This document shows, piece after piece, positions 10,847-21,540 of a DNA stretch of 64,000 bases. The DNA is from Entophlyctis helioformis. Its lineage: Eukaryota; Chytridiomycota; Chytridiomycetes; Chytridiales; Chytriomycetaceae. The stretch lies in contig JAHLKH010000092.1 of assembly GCA_025526915.1 (NCBI GenBank), positions 34,253 through 98,252 on the forward strand, in the 5' to 3' direction. A program made the translations under genes and the position numbers. Numbering within the stretch: the first letter of the stretch is position 1; the number at the start of each line of letters is the position of its first letter. The notes below the pieces were generated by a model. It worked only from the letters and a program-made list of their open reading frames with translations, ran no database searches and was not told the origin of the DNA.

Positions 10847-13800
10847 TCAGAAACTCTCGAGGTTCCACGAGCTCGGGAGAGAAGCATCTCGCCGGATCTG
10901 CCACATGCCGTAATAGTGCGCGTTCGGACGCAGGGCAATGACCTTGACAGCCCGTGTCGATGTCACCGTGCGCAGCCTGACAAACGCGTCGGGCACAACC
11001 TTGGACACGGCGGCCAGAAACTCGTCCAGATTGGTGACAGCAACGCCATCGACCTCGGTGACCCAGGTCAGCGGGTGCAGGCCATACAGCTGCGACGGCG
11101 ACCCGTCGTAGACAACGGAGCACAGCACGCCTGCCGGCACGTCCTTGAGCTGCTGGTACACGGCCTTGTGCGGCATCTGGAACACGCCGCCGGCCCATCC
11201 GACCACGCGTTCGGTGCCGGACGTGGTCATGGTCGACAGCGGCGCAATCACGGTGCTCTCGACACCGTCGCGCAGGATCGTGAGCGTCAGGCTCGACCCG
11301 GTTGTGTGCTTCATGACGTCCACGAACGTGGTCGCAGGTGTACCGTTGATGGCGAGAATGATGTCGGCGTTCTTGAGCACGGCGGACAGCGGCGTGCCGA
11401 ACGTGGGATTGCGCACCACGAGCACGTTGCGGCGACTGAGGTGCGACGACTCGATGCGCTTGACCTGCGAGGAGCCGTGAAGGGGTGTCCAAACGCGTGA
11501 GCCTTGTGTGTGTGCACTGACATGCATACTTGAACGGCGGACTCACCCATTCGTCCGTAATGCCCATGATGCGTGCCTGAGCAACTTGCGCATAGATGAG
11601 CTCGACCTCGAGTGTCTTCATGGCATGTATCGGGTCTGTCTCAGGTGCTGATTCCTTTGGTGAAGCTTCAGCCGCCATTTGGGCCTTGACCGCCTCAAGA
11701 ACAGGCACCACGATAGCGATATCCATGCCCATGTAAAACTCGCTTGGTCCCTTGGAGCTGTGCTTGGTGAAAGAGGCATAGAATGCCTGCACTTCGCCCT
11801 GGTCTGTTGTGAGCACACCGCCCTGCGCCAGTGGATTCTCGAGCTCGATTCCTACCACCACGAATGCGTGTGAGTGCGAGCTCATGATGCGATCATTGCA
11901 CGTCACGCAGGCTGTGCGGCAGCGTTACCCTCCATGTTCATGGCGCGGTATGTCGGTGGCGTGGCCTCTGCGACTGAAAAGTGGCGGATATTCGTGACAA
12001 CTGTCTTGCGAACGATGGGCTGGCACGATTTGGACAGACACACGAGGTGCACTGTCGACCGTCGAACGTGTTAGTCCGTAAGACTGGTCTTGTGCAACGT
12101 GGCCACAATAGGCGTACCAGATTCGCCCTGACTCAGGGGCTTTGGCGAAATGCTTGCCGTCTTGACATACTGGTGAACGATGTGGCGTGTGTGAGTTGGC
12201 GCATTCCAAAGAGATGATCTGCGCACAAAGTCGAGCGCGGTTTACCGTGTCGCCCAGGAGGCTGACATCGTACTTGATGATGCCAAAGTTGAACACTTGG
12301 TGCAGGTATACAATGCGGCCAGGGATGAAGATGCTGTTGGCAAACGTCAACAGAATGTCGCCAATCGACGTGGGCACAGTTTGCCGATCCACAAGCACGA
12401 GCCCCAGCTCGGCGTCCAGCACGACGCCAATGCCTGCGTGGACCTGCGAAACCACTCCGTCGACCTTGAATGGCAGGTAGAATGCGACATGCAACAGTGA
12501 TGGGATGACAACCTTGCCGCACCCCAAGCTGTCGTCCAGAACAAGGTGCGACGCTGAATGCGGTTTGGGGATTGCCACGCCAATGCATGGCGGCATTTCG
12601 GTGTAGTTCCACATGCCCGTCGTGTCTGTCAAGCGATGCGTGGTCAGATGCCTGTCCCGCAATCACTGCTGGCTCTTGGACACAAACCATCGCGAATGGC
12701 TTGACGGAAAGCGTGCCATCGTCGATCAACAACCGCAATCGTCATCTTGGGCTTGTTGATGTTGCTCAGCGAGTAGAACCTGAGCGGAACACGCTCATTG
12801 TCCTTGAGCGTCTTCATCACCTCAATAAACGCGTCCAGTGTTGGCGTTGGCTGGTTGTTGATGCTCTCAATGATACTCTTTCTGGACACTCCAGACATGC
12901 CGAGCATGTATCCCGACCCAGCGACAAACACACCGCCTGCCACACAAACATCACAAGCAGGAGCCGTCAATGTCTGGACACTCGATCGCGAAAGATGGAT
13001 GCAATGCAACTCACGGATAGGGACAATGTAGCCACGCGCCATCTGGTACGAGAGTTCGTGCAGGATGCCACCACCAACTTCAATGTACCGGTTCGGTGTG
13101 ATGGAGTGCAGGTCTTGGACCACAATCTCGACATCCTTTGTCTCTGGGCCTCTGTTGTTGTCGCGGCATTGCCGTGTCAGCAACAAACGGCAGACAGATA
13201 TCAACCGCCATGCCCACCTTTGAAACTGCACTGTGATGGTTTGGCCGACACTCGAGTCAAAGACTTCCTCCAACGGACAGAACGCCGTGATGTACTCGCC
13301 ATTGACCTTGAGTAGGATATCGCCAGCCTGTACCCGCGATGATCAGCGTACATGATGGCAGGGTTGCCAAACGTGATCGCAAACGAACCTCGAGAATGCC
13401 ATCGGCAGGTCCCTTGGGCACGACCTGACCGACTGTCAGCATGCCAGTGATATCCGGGAACAGCTCTCTGATAACCTGCTCGTACTCTTGCTTGAGGCCG
13501 AGACGCCTGACAACGTCAAACGCAGTGTATCTGCCAGTTGTGCACGGTCAGTGTTTTGCCTGTTGGCTACACAAAGTCGGTCATGGATGCACTAGAAGAG
13601 CAACACACTGAAAGACTGTCTGGATGGTGCCTCGAGAAACGGGCTTTCCCGCCTGGATAAGCTTCAGAGCACGAACGATGCGGTCCAGAGGAAGGAAGAA
13701 GCTGGACGCGCTCTGTGTAGCACCGCCTGCATTGAGCGCAATGGCATTTCCATCAATATCGACAACAGGCGATCCAGAACTGCCGCCAGAGGTCATTGAC

Positions 13801-14958
13801 GCAGCCTGGTAGTAGACTGAAGGAGTCCAAGAAATGCAAGTGAGTCGAGTTGCTCAGTCATCTCCGTGCCAATCCACCAGATACGCACACGTGTTCCAGT
13901 CATTGTAGCGGCCGACGCCATAGTTTGGAGCCTGTCTGTCCAGTCTAGCCAGCGTGCCGCTGAGGATGCTCAGCCGCTCTCCGCTGTCGTTTCCAATCTG
14001 GATTGCGTTCCATGGGAGTCAGGCATGTGGACATGCACAGGGCAGCCTTGCAGGATGTACCAAGGCAACGTACAACGCGAATGTCCAGACCAATGCGAAC
14101 AAGCTCTGGAGCAAGAGGGATCTCTTGGATCTGGAGGGATGGACGTTGACGCGAATGAGATGTGAACATGGAGGTGCATTCGCGACGACTGCGAGAGAGT
14201 GTGTGTGCGCGTGTGTGTGCGCCTTACAGTCATGTACTTGACTTGTGACACGTCAAACTTGAAGAAGCCAAAGTCATGGACCGGGTCACGGTAGATGGGC
14301 GTCAGCCTGACTTCCTCCTTGGACTTGTTGAGCACAGCATCGGCGAGTATTGGGCCTGGCTGGACGACATGTCTGTTGGACAGGATGATCTGATGCGCGC
14401 ATGGATATTGCAACGGTCAGTGCGGTGCAGCAGCAGAGAAGGACGCGCGGCAGATCTAGCTTACACCGCGCTCCTTGTCCACCACAAAGCCCGTCGCCTG
14501 CGACGTGCGCTGCGTCTCGGTGTCTGCCGAGCGAAGGCGGTTATGCCGTCAGCAAGTCATTCAGCGGGGCACGAAGGCGATCCGCAGCAATGGTCCACAG
14601 CAAATGGTCCGCAGCGAATACAACGGAGAGCCGAGCCGGCCAGACGACACACACGCACCAAAGTTGCGAACGGCAATGAGGCGCACGCTGACGATTGCCG
14701 GTATGATGCTGTTGAGCGTCTGCTCCCAGCGTGGGCTGTTTACCACTGGCGCTGCAGGTGCGGCAGCAGCCTGGTCGCAATGGTCGGCGAGTGCCAAGAG
14801 GAGAGTCCAAGAGGAGAGTCCAAGAGGAGAGTCCAAGATGAGTGAGTCGAGGCAAGCGGGTCCAGGCGAGAGAGTAGAGGCGAGCCATTTCCGATGGCAC
14901 GCACCAGGTCGTCCGGCTCGCCGCCCGGAGCGTCGCCTGCAACGTCAACGTCGTCCAT
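10847..14958 (-). CDS. NMA111: NMA111-type nuclear HtrA serine protease (pro-apoptotic, PDZ)
   Basis: Homologue of fungal Nma111/Ynm3, a nuclear HtrA protease with a duplicated protease-PDZ layout. Exon 1 starts at the ATG at 14958 ([17 protein letters not shown]) and ends at a GTGCGT donor near 14898. The next exon begins near 14750 with [21 protein letters not shown]. The first protease copy shows the His region ([13 protein letters not shown]), the Asp region ([14 protein letters not shown]) and the Ser region ([18 protein letters not shown]). The second half keeps [22 protein letters not shown] and [16 protein letters not shown] as PDZ-like segments and ends [23 protein letters not shown] at 10847, close to the family C-terminus. 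The second, degenerate protease copy lies across about 12300-13300. Multiple short introns are required. It is divergent from the MAP kinase kinase. Confidence 0.9.
14807..14838 (-). repeat. Tandem 13-mer repeat in NMA111 intron 1
   Basis: Three near-perfect copies of AAGAGGAGAGTCC (plus-strand reading) sit inside the first intron, between the donor near 14898 and the acceptor near 14750. On the coding strand the unit looks like a pyrimidine-rich GGACTCTCCTCTT element. It may simply be replication slippage. Confidence 0.7.
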
Positions 14959-15497
14959 CTGCGAGCAGCCAAAGTCGTTGTGGTGCAGATGCCGTCGGCG
15001 ATCTTGCCAAAGTGGACGTGAAGCGCCTGATCTCAGCCTGCCGCCTGCCGCGAGCATATCGACCAACAGCAGACCAGCAAGCCGACGAACAGCAGAGACT
15101 GCACTGCACTGCACTGCAACCACGACAGCAAGTACGCCTACGCAGATGCCTGCTTGAAGTGCATGGCCGCCCTCTCCAGCCATTCCATCCGTCCCAGCCA
15201 CACGCCGGCAAGCCAGACGCCGGCAAGCCAGACGCCGGCGCCATTTTGCGGTGTGGGGCTGCAGCGAGGCTCCATTGAATGCAGTGGTCCCGTCGGGGCC
15301 AGGCTGGCCATGGACTGCCCATGGACTATCTGTCTGACTGTCTGACTGTCTGGCTGTCTGGCTGTCTGTCTGGATGTGGACCGCCATTGCCTTTCACAAA
15401 TGCCCGCTGGCCAACGCTGCATGCTCAACCATCTCCATCATCGACAGGAATCATCCATCGGCAGTCACCTCCCTGAGAGCACACGCTGCAGGCAGAC
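14959..15497. promoter_or_regulatory. Divergent intergenic region NMA111/MAP kinase kinase with tandem repeats
   Basis: Between the two ATGs lie an ACTGC pentamer repeat (about 15099-15118), a 15-nt repeat (GCCGGCAAGCCAGAC, about 2.4 copies, 15204-15239) and an imperfect CTGTCTGA/G repeat (15329-15372). No gene is supported. Promoters of both genes should be here. Confidence 0.5.
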
Positions 15498-17070
15498 ATG
15501 ACGTCCAAGCCCAAAAAGATGCTCATGAAGCTCAATGCCCCGTTGCCGCTCAACGATCTGGCCGCAGCGTCGGCATCACCCTTTGCAACTCTCTCGCGCT
15601 TTGTGTGAGTCAGTCGGACACGCACGCGACAAGGATGGGCTGGATGGGCTGCCGGACGGGCCGACTGACTGACGGGCGACTCTGCATGCCATCCTCCCTC
15701 GTCGATTCCTCGACAGCGATCCGAGCGGCAAGCTCAGCTTTGCCGGGAAAGCATCTGTACACAAGGACGGTCTGGACTTTACCAACGGCGTGTCCTATCG
15801 CATCAACATGGACCAATTCCAGCTCGTCAAGATGCTTGGCAAGGGCCAGTACGGCGTCGTTCAACTTGTGCTGCACAAACCCACAAACGTCAACATGGGT
15901 GCGCGTCTCGTCTTGACTCTGGCCACAATGACACACGCATTCTCACTAACATGGCACATGTACCTGCAGCCATGAAGGAAATCAGACTGGAGCTGGACGA
16001 GTCGAAGCTGGGGCAGATCATCATGGAGCTGCAGGTCCTGCACTCGAGCCACAGCCCGTTCATCATCGACTTTTACGGCGCGTTCTTTGCCGAGAGCTGT
16101 GTGTACATGTGCATGGAATACATGGACGGCGGATCCCTCGATAAGCTCAACGCCGGCGGCATCCCCGAAAACGTTTTGGCCAAGATCGCGCTTTCCGTTA
16201 GTGCCTCTTTGGTGCACATGGTTGCTTGTGGGCATGCTGACCATCGGCTGGCCGCAGGTTGTCAAGGGATTGCACTTTCTCAAGAGCGAGCTGTCCATTA
16301 TCCATCGTGGTGAGTCCCGTACTGTGCCTTTGTGCTGGCGACGCAAACGGTGGTAGTGCTCACCTTGCATTTCGAGCTAGACATCAAGCCGACCAACATT
16401 CTCGTCAACACAGCCGGACAGATCAAACTGTGCGACTTTGGAGTCAGCGGGCAGTTGATACAGTCGATGGCAAAGACCAATATTGGATGCCAGTCGTACA
16501 TGGCTGTGAGTGGCCATTGGCGCATTGTTTGGCCGGCTGGACGCCTAACGCGGCCGTGCTGGACAGCCTGAGCGGATATCAACACGCAACGCAGGGGTGT
16601 ACACGGCAAGGTCAGATGTGTGGAGCGTGGGGATATCCGTTGTCGAGATGGGCATTGGCTTCTATCCCTTTCCAGGCGACCAGTACGACAGCGTGTTTGC
16701 CCAACTCAACGCGATCGTGTCTGCCGAGCCGCCCAACCTTCCAGCCGACCAGTTCTCTGCCGAAGCGCGGCACTTTGTATCCATATGGTAAGCATGGAGC
16801 TGATCGCGTGCAGCCTGCATGAGACCAGCCTGCCTGACACACGTGCTGGATGCGATCATGGGCAGTCTGGCCAAGGACCCAAACAGACGCCCCACATACC
16901 CGGATCTGCTGCAAAGTCCGTGGCTGCAGCGGTTTGAGCACACAGAAGTGGACGTGGCCGAGTGGGTCAAGCGGCTCTTGACCGGCGCAAGGCGTCTCGC
17001 AACTGACGCATGTGCGATTGCAACAATAAATTTGCGTTTTCCCAACACAACACCAATCCACGGTTGCTAA
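15498..17070 (+). CDS. MAP kinase kinase (MEK family, dual-specificity kinase)
   Basis: A short kinase of the MAPKK family. Exon 1 (ATG 15498, [20 protein letters not shown]) resembles the docking-type basic/hydrophobic N-terminus. The kinase core is complete across introns: glycine loop [13 protein letters not shown]-type [11 protein letters not shown], catalytic loop [19 protein letters not shown] (DFG), and an activation segment where [18 protein letters not shown] matches the fungal Pbs2/Wis1 branch. Then come [19 protein letters not shown] and the C-lobe [17 protein letters not shown]. Introns are short (for example 15899-15970, 16199-16258, 16310-16380). The direct reading ends in the TAA at 17068-17070. 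If one base is missing near 16972, the tail would instead read [10 protein letters not shown] and stop at 17006, 19 nt before an AATAAA; I find that at least as likely. Confidence 0.9.
17025..17030 (+). terminator. AATAAA polyadenylation-like signal
   Basis: A canonical hexamer lies 40 nt before the nominal MAP kinase kinase stop and downstream of the alternative stop at 17006. Its placement favours the earlier stop, because a poly(A) signal would otherwise fall inside coding sequence. Confidence 0.45.
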
Positions 17071-18838
17071 TGGCATCAATGGAAGCGTTGCTGGTGTCGC
17101 TCGCCGTTGTCCTCGCAGCAGCATGCGCATGGGCAGGCGGTCTGGCAGCCCTGGCAAAGTGGCTCTCGAAGCAGGCCTTCCGGATGGCGCTGTCCATCGT
17201 CCGTCTTGGCCCAGTTCCCAGACACGTTGCGTTCATCATGGACGGCAACCGGCGGTTCGCCAAGAAGCTGCATGTGAAGCCAGGCGAGGGCCACAAGCTG
17301 GGCTTTGAACGGCTCGAGCAGGTGTGTGCGATGCGCAGTATGTATGTGTGTGTGTGTGTGTATGTGCGACTGTGCGACTGCGTAAGAGAGGGCAAGCACT
17401 TGCTCTGCATGCGTCGAGCGTACACCAGGACAAGGCTGAGCAGCGACCGCCTGTGTGCGGCGTCTTCAGGCGTTGGCAGTGCCTGAAAACATCAAATGGC
17501 CGCTGCCGCTCATGCACCAACCGACCTCCTCGCTCACTCGCTCGCTCTGCTGCCATACGACAGACGCTCGACTGGTGCATGCAACTCGGCATCAAGGTCG
17601 TCACAGTCTACGCCTTCTCGATCGAAAACTTTAAGCGGCCGCAGGAAGAGGTCGACACTCTGATGAACCTCGCCCAGCTCAAGTTTGCCGAGATGGCTGA
17701 GAAGAGGTGTGCTCCACTTGCGGTATCCATCGGCCTGCCTCGGTCTGCATGTATCGGTCTGCCTGCGATGGCTGACATGCTCAATGCCCGACAGTGAGCT
17801 GGTCAAGAAGAACGGCATCTCTGTGCGGGTGATTGGCAAGACAGACATGCTGCCGCCCCACGTGTATCGATCAGCCTGCAGTGCCATCCACCAGACCAGC
17901 ACCAACACCAACGCCATTCTCAACATCTGCTGTCCGTACACATCGCAGCACGAGATCCTGGCTGCGATCAAAGGGACTGTCGACGGAGTGCATGACGGCA
18001 TGATCGAGCCGGCGGATATCGACCAGGACACGCTTGAGCAGTGCCTGTTTACTGGAGACTGCCCGCCGCTCGATATCCTTGTTCGCACATCAGGCGAGTC
18101 GCGGCTGAGCGACTTTATGCTGTGGCAGGTACGATCTCTTCTGGCAATGGATCACGGACAGGGCACATGCACATACACTCACACACGCACGCATGTCAAA
18201 CAGGCAGCACAAAACTGCCACGTGCATTTCTTGGATATCCTGTGGCCCGAGTTTTCGTTCTGGCACATGCTCCCGATCTTGCTGCGCTTCCAAGCAGACT
18301 TTTCCAAGATCACGGTCAGTTGGCTGGCCGGCAGACCATTCATCCATGGTGGTCATTGCATGAACACTCAACCGCCGTGTTTGGACAGGCGTCAAGAGAA
18401 CGGCATCACAGTGACATGCGCCGGATACGAGCGTCAAGAGCAGCAAGCCAGTCGCACGGACACGCACACAAGGCCAGCATATCAAGCAGCCACGATGAGA
18501 GTGCCAGCGACTATAGCGATCACATCCAGCAGCAGCAGCAGCAGCCGATGCTTGCACAGCCAGCATTTTTGCGGAAAGGCGATTTGTCAGCAGGACACGC
18601 TGCTGCGACAGCTGCAGACCTGTGGGACGCGTCGTCGGATAACGACTCGACAGTGTCAACGCATGTGTCGCACTCCATCAAGCACAGACTGCCGCGCGTG
18701 CCGTCGCCCGTATCGTCCAGCAGCACCAAGTCAGATGCGATCGAGACGCGCCAGCACCTGCAGGACCAGCGTCTTGCTGCCTTTTACGACCACGTGCGGA
18801 GCGCGCGTCTTGCAGTCGCCGAGCGCGGGTCTCGGTAG
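17070..18838 (+). CDS. RER2: cis-Prenyltransferase, dehydrodolichyl diphosphate synthase (RER2/DHDDS)
   Basis: Makes the long polyprenyl chain of dolichol from farnesyl-PP and isopentenyl-PP at the ER membrane. ATG 17070 opens [21 protein letters not shown], a hydrophobic ER-directed N-terminus. Family motifs follow in order: [15 protein letters not shown] (catalytic Asp, pyrophosphate binding), [18 protein letters not shown], and [19 protein letters not shown], then [13 protein letters not shown]. After the catalytic domain comes a long extension of roughly 150 residues with a Gln run (CAG repeat about 18527-18545), many Ser and a basic end, stopping at 18838; most Rer2 proteins end soon after the LWPEF motif. 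Introns contain a GT microsatellite (about 17341-17363). The start overlaps the nominal MAP kinase kinase stop by one base (TAATG). Confidence 0.9.
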
Positions 18839-18942
18839 CCAGCCAGGCATCCCCCTCGCTCTGCCTTTCTTTCTCCCATCTGTCCCTTCATGGCCCAGCG
18901 CTCCTTCTTTCTTTTGACTCTTGTTAATCACACCACCTATGC

Positions 18943-18948
18943 ATTAAA
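18943..18948 (+). terminator. ATTAAA polyadenylation-like signal after the cis-prenyltransferase
   Basis: A common variant hexamer lies 105 nt after the stop at 18838, in the 180 bp between this gene and the convergent coilin gene. Confidence 0.35.
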
Positions 18949-19018
18949 CCCCCGGCATCACCAAGTATTCTTCACCATGGGATCACAGTCAACACACAGT
19001 TCATTCAACGGCATATGA

Positions 19019-21369
19019 TCATGCTGACACGAGCCGCACTTCGATCATGTCTTGCAGAGCAATGTCAACCATGCCGTCAGTCTCGCTCGCCTGCCCCGAC
19101 TCGTCTGCTTCGCCCTCGTTCTCCTCGTCGTCTTCCTCACCCTCGGCGCCAAGCCTGTCAAAGCGACGCGTCTGACCCCACGAAGACTCTGCCTTTGGCT
19201 TGGCAGGCGGTCCGCGCGAATGCGGTGCTAGCTGCATCGAAACAACAGAGCCTTGCAGATCAAGCGCCGTCACAACGGCCTCCTAAGATCGCCACAACGC
19301 GTCTCTGGTAAGCAGGGCGAAGCGTAAAAGACGGCCTACAGACTGCACACACGCACCTTGTAGGCAGAAATCTCGGGCGTGTACTCGGCAGACAGCTCAA
19401 TGGTCTGTTTCATGGCAGCGTCAGCACGGGCCAGCCAGCACCAGTCTCTTCATACAGGTAGATGCACGGATCCATGTACCTTGAACGCAATCGTCATGCC
19501 AACACGAGGCAGACCCGTCACAAACGGCAGAGAGTCGTAGTCCATGCGAGCAGGAGCGACCTGGCGAGCCTCGCTCTGCTTGGCAGTCTGGTTGTCGCCG
19601 TGGATCTCGACCGTGCCGCTGTCCTCATTGTCCTCGTCACTGTTTTCCTCGGGTTCAGCCAGTCTCACTCGCTTCTTGGCGTGCTGGCTCGAATCGTCGG
19701 CCTGCTTCGTCAAGGACGGACCGGTTTGCTTCTGCTGCTTCGAGTCGCCGTTGGGTGTTGCAGCAGGCGACGTTCCAGCAGCTTGCGAGAGCTGCGCACC
19801 CCTCTTCTTTTTTCTCTCGCGACGCGACTGGCTCCTGCTCTTGGCAGGTGGCTTGGGACCGTCGTACAGATCAACTTCAGTGTACACAACACGCGGCTCC
19901 TCTTGCTGCTCGACCTCCTATCGCAAGTCCAGTGTCAGCAGCCGGCCAGAATGCAGGCACGACAAAAGCGCAAGACGCGACAGACCTCGCCAGCCTTGGT
20001 GGAATTGCTGCTGCTGTCGCCATGGTCAGCAACGCTCTCCTTGGCCACACTTGGCGTCTCTTTGATGAGTGGCAGCTCGCTAGATTGGCGGTCTCTGGCG
20101 CTCTCGGGACCCTCCGCGCCATCCAAGCCGTCAAAGCGCACGTGCGATCGCTCAATGTGGAGCATGCTCTGCACTGCCTTGCGCTTGCTCTTGCCAAGCC
20201 CAGCCGGAACACGCACGGGGTTGGCAAACGCAGCAGATCCAGATCCGCCAGCCTCATCGTCGTCCATGTCTTGCTGGCTGTCATTTCCGGCGGATGCGGC
20301 AGCACGCTTCGGGGATGCTCTCGGAGTCGGCTTTGGGGTTGACTGTGGCGTTGCCTTGGGTGTTGACTTTTGGGACACTGGCTTCACAGGCAACTCGATC
20401 TTGGACGGCTGCACAGGTGGCTCTGCCTCAGAGTCGCTGCTGCTGCTCTCGCTGCTCTCTTCTTCCTCGGAAGTCGAGTCTTGCACTTCTTCAGACGACA
20501 GGCTCTCGCTCTCGGACGACGAGCTGTCCTCGCTGCTGTCCTCGGAAGTCGAGTCCGACTCGGCGTCAGACGCGATCGCCGTGTGCGAGCTGCCTTCATC
20601 TGTGTCAGTGACGACATGGCGCTGCAGCTCTTCGTCCTCGTCCTCATCGTCCTCCTCCTCCTCGTCCATATAGTCCGAGTCGCAGTCGAGGGTGAGGATC
20701 GTGTCCCCGTGTGCAGCGCCGCTGCGTCGGGATGCCTGGAGTGCCGATCTGCGGCGGCCGCGCTGGGCATTCTCGAGCAGTCTGCGCATCGACCGACGGA
20801 GAGCTGCCTGTCTGGTGCGCGCCTCGCTCTGGCTGTCACTCTCGTCGTCGTCGTCGCTCTCGGCATCGTCGCTGGCTTCGTCCGAGCTGGCTTCATCCGA
20901 GCTGGTCTCGTACCTCTTGCGCTTGCCTGTTGGTTGCCATGCGGGACGGTGAGCAGCCTGCACCACACCACAGCAGCAGCACCGGTTGGATTCAACGCAC
21001 CGGTCAACGGTCTGGCCTGTGCGCTGGGCTTGATCCTGCTCAGCACAAACGCACGAGCAGCGTCAACAAGGCAGGCTGTCAGTCGCTCTGCAGACACCAT
21101 CCAGCAGAAGCAGAAGCAGCAGCAGCCCGCCAGCAACCAGCCCAGACTCACTGCAGCAGGTCGTTCTCTCGCACGAGTCCGCCCGTTCGGCAAGCAGGCA
21201 GCAGCGCAAAGCCGTCCAGCTCCATGTCAAGGCTGCCGTCCAGGCCAAGCTGCTCGGCGATGTGCAGCGAGAGCGCAGCCACGGTCGCATGCTCGGGATC
21301 CTCTGGCCGCACCTCGAACCAGCAGCGGATGGCCGGCAGCGGCTCGTGTGTCTGAAGTCGAACTCTCAT
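19019..21369 (-). CDS. COIL: Coilin, Cajal-body scaffold protein
   Basis: Exon 1 (ATG 21369) is the coilin N-terminal self-association domain: MRVRLQTHEPLPAIRCWF, then LDGFALLPACRTGGLVREND. It ends at a GTGAGT donor near 21152. Exon 2 (about 20970-19993) is a long disordered stretch with Lys/Arg clusters and Ser/Asp/Glu blocks. Exon 3 (about 19918-19481) carries KSRSQSRRERKKKRG and the start of the C-terminal Tudor-like domain, YDSLPFVTGLPRVGMTIAFK. Exon 4 adds IELSAEYTPEISAYK, and exon 5 opens after a TTAG acceptor near 19284 with EAVVTALDLQGSVVSMQL, ending at 19019. Both coilin domains are present in the right order. Coilin organises Cajal bodies, where U snRNPs mature. The donor after exon 2 (GTCTGT) is weak. 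Confidence 0.82.
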
Positions 21370-21540
21370 GGATGTCGCTGAGTGGGAGAAGGTGCACAAT
21401 GCGCGCTGCTCAACATAATCGGACAGCTCCGCTTCCAACCAGCACGAAGCCGCTGGCAGGGCCACACTCTGGCCACACGCTGCCGCACTCGCAGAGCAAA
21501 CGCCTGGCGCTCGTGCCTGAGCATGGCATTGAACGGGTTG

